From an uncultured Clostridia bacterium (GTDB lineage Bacteria; Bacillota; Clostridia; Oscillospirales; Ruminococcaceae): DNA of 6,076 nucleotides. Within the stretch, counting starts at the first letter, position 1; the number at the start of each line of letters is the position of its first letter. The notes below the pieces were generated by a model. The model saw nothing but the letters and a program-made list of their open reading frames with translations. It searched no databases and had not been told where the DNA came from. The position numbers and the translations under genes were made by a program. Positions 4,775-6,076 of the stretch are shown here, in pieces. The stretch covers positions 1 to 6,076 of the forward strand of contig CALBGD010000237.1 in assembly GCA_937893735.1 (NCBI GenBank), given 5' to 3'.

Positions 4775-4850
4775 TAAATCACAGCAAGGGAAACGGCGGA
4801 CAGCCGGAAAGCCCCCGGTGCAAACGGTTTGACGAAAGGACGAATGATCT

Positions 4851-6076
4851 ATGTATGAATATAACAACAACGGCATGAACGAACAGAATCAGCAGAATAC
4901 TCAGAACGCCCAGTTTCAGGGTAATTTCTCCACAGAGCAGAAGCCCCCGAAGAAGCCCCACAAGACCGCGAAGGTCGTAGCGCTTGTCGCAGCGATAGCA
5001 GTCCTCTGCGGAGGTCTTGGATTCGGCGGAGCCTACCTCGGCAATACCGCAAGCAAGATAATCATGCAGGGCGCGCAGAACGTCCGCGACAATATCAACA
5101 GCGGAAGCACGAATACATCTGCTGATGCCGCCGCTTCTGACAGCGCGGACAACAGCAGCCTTGCCGCTGACGCACAGGAGGTGCTCGACGCGCTCTCCTC
5201 TGACGCGGCAACACATAACATCACCACCGGCGAGCGCAACAGCGACGGCAGCTACGCCTATACCCGCGACCTTGTTGCGGCGGTAAAGGATTCCGTTGCG
5301 TACATCGAGGTGTATGTAAACTACCGCGGTAAGGAGACCCTCTACGGCGCAGGCAGCGGCGTGGTCATTTCCAAGGACGGATACGTTATCACGAACGCGC
5401 ACGTTGTCGAGAACGACTACTACACCGTCAGCAAGGTAGTTGTAAACATCAACACCACCGACCCGAATGACGGCACCAGCGTTTCCACACCTTACACAGC
5501 TACCATCGTAGGTTCTGATTCCGATACGGATATCGCAGTGCTGAAGATCGACGGCAGCAATTTCCAGGCGGCAAAGCTCGGCGATTCCGATGAGCTGAGC
5601 CTCGGCGACGATGTTGTTGCGATAGGCAACCCGATGGGCCTTGAGACCTCCGTTTCCAAGGGCGTTGTTTCCGGTCTGAACCGTCAGGTTTATGACGATA
5701 ACAGCGTTTCCGCTATCCAGACCGATACGGCGATAAACAGCGGTAACTCCGGCGGCGGACTGTTCAATATGTACGGCGAGGTAGTCGGCATAGTAAACAT
5801 GAAGCTCGTAAACGACAACGCAGAGAACCTGAGCTTTGCCATCACCATAAACGACGCTAAGTCCGTCATCAACGACCTCATTACCAAGGGATATGTTTCC
5901 GGACGTCCGATACTCGGCATCACCTGCCTCCAGATAAGCGATTATCTCGGCGCAGTGCAGAACATGACCCCTGGTCTGCTGGTAACTGATATCGACCAGA
6001 ACCTTGCGATAGCCAAGAGCGACCTTGTAGTCGGCGATACCATCACAGCGATAAACGGTACAGATGTCCGCACGGT
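4851..6076 (+). CDS. Membrane-anchored S1C serine protease (HtrA/DegP-like), partial
   Basis: The frame is open for 408 codons to the right edge. A cytoplasmic Asn/Gln-rich head (1-40) leads to one membrane segment, VVALVAAIAVLCGGLGFGGA (about 42-61). A Ser/Ala/Asp-rich linker (about 75-125) places the protease outside the cell. The trypsin-like domain (about 138-345) has the full triad: His184 in TNAHVV, Asp227 in SDTDIAVLKI, and Ser300 in INSGNSGGGLFN. A PDZ domain begins near 352 (RPILGI) with GLLVTDIDQNLA and VGDTITAINGTDV, and is cut by the edge. This is the standard Gram-positive HtrA layout for degrading or refolding damaged exported proteins. The usual Pro after GNSGG is Gly here (303). 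ATG 4851 follows AAAGGA at 10 nt; ATG 4844 and ATG 4855 are in other frames. The next-door SCIFF maturase is on the same strand, but a separate promoter and hairpin suggest independent transcription. Confidence 0.94.
   Translation, partial: MYEYNNNGMNEQNQQNTQNAQFQGNFSTEQKPPKKPHKTAKVVALVAAIAVLCGGLGFGGAYLGNTASKIIMQGAQNVRDNINSGSTNTSADAAASDSADNSSLAADAQEVLDALSSDAATHNITTGERNSDGSYAYTRDLVAAVKDSVAYIEVYVNYRGKETLYGAGSGVVISKDGYVITNAHVVENDYYTVSKVVVNINTTDPNDGTSVSTPYTATIVGSDSDTDIAVLKIDGSNFQAAKLGDSDELSLGDDVVAIGNPMGLETSVSKGVVSGLNRQVYDDNSVSAIQTDTAINSGNSGGGLFNMYGEVVGIVNMKLVNDNAENLSFAITINDAKSVINDLITKGYVSGRPILGITCLQISDYLGAVQNMTPGLLVTDIDQNLAIAKSDLVVGDTITAINGTDVRT

Noticed and set aside
4775..4850. Riboswitch (c-di-GMP or cobalamin type) in the leader of the HtrA-like gene
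   Set aside because: GGGAAA and CCGG words look suggestive, but I could not assemble the conserved core or helices of any known class. Only a small CGGC/GCCG stem is supported.
4851..6076. HtrA-like protease as the SCIFF leader peptidase
   Set aside because: Adjacency is the only evidence. S1C proteases are general quality-control enzymes, and a separate promoter and hairpin divide it from the maturase.

Overview
This window fits a Gram-positive anaerobe of class Clostridia, probably a gut Ruminococcus/Oscillospiraceae-type organism. The strongest evidence is the SCIFF peptide and its radical SAM maturase, a pair nearly universal in Clostridia. AGGAGG-type ribosome binding sites, sigma-A promoters with TGn-extended -10 boxes, moderately high GC coding sequence and AT-rich spacers agree. 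The species cannot be fixed from the sequence alone.

Layout. (1) Positions 1-1281, minus strand: a VWA-domain protein and a PP2C-like phosphatase whose start codon overlaps the VWA stop codon (TAATG). The phosphatase runs off the left edge. The pair resembles YegL/YegK of E. coli and the TerY-VWA/phosphatase/kinase cassettes, so a Ser/Thr kinase is expected beyond the edge. (2) 1282-1432: a compact divergent promoter region with two near-consensus promoters. (3) 1433-1906: a GNAT acetyltransferase. (4) 2033-2653: a 206-residue protein of unknown function, preceded by an 11-bp tandem repeat next to its -10 box. (5) 2681-4625: the SCIFF (ranthipeptide) locus. It has a strong promoter, a 5' hairpin, a 47-residue six-cysteine precursor starting at TTG, three tandem hairpins ending in an intrinsic terminator, a 162-bp imperfect inverted repeat, and the 465-residue radical SAM/SPASM maturase. 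(6) 4851-6076: a membrane-anchored S1C (HtrA/DegP-like) serine protease cut by the right edge in its PDZ region.

How the genes work together. The precursor is read from its own promoter and is followed by a terminator, so peptide mRNA should greatly exceed maturase mRNA. The maturase has no obvious promoter and is probably fed by readthrough or by an unrecognised promoter in or near the inverted repeat. The enzyme is predicted to bind the peptide with an N-terminal PqqD-like domain and to join Cys side chains to other residues by radical chemistry, using three [4Fe-4S] clusters. The VWA/PP2C pair is a separate phospho-signalling unit. No exporter or dedicated leader peptidase lies next to the SCIFF genes, and whether the HtrA-like protease is linked to them cannot be judged from adjacency.

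The least explained element is the 162-bp inverted repeat (3033-3194) between precursor and maturase. It may be a MITE-like insertion or a regulatory RNA.
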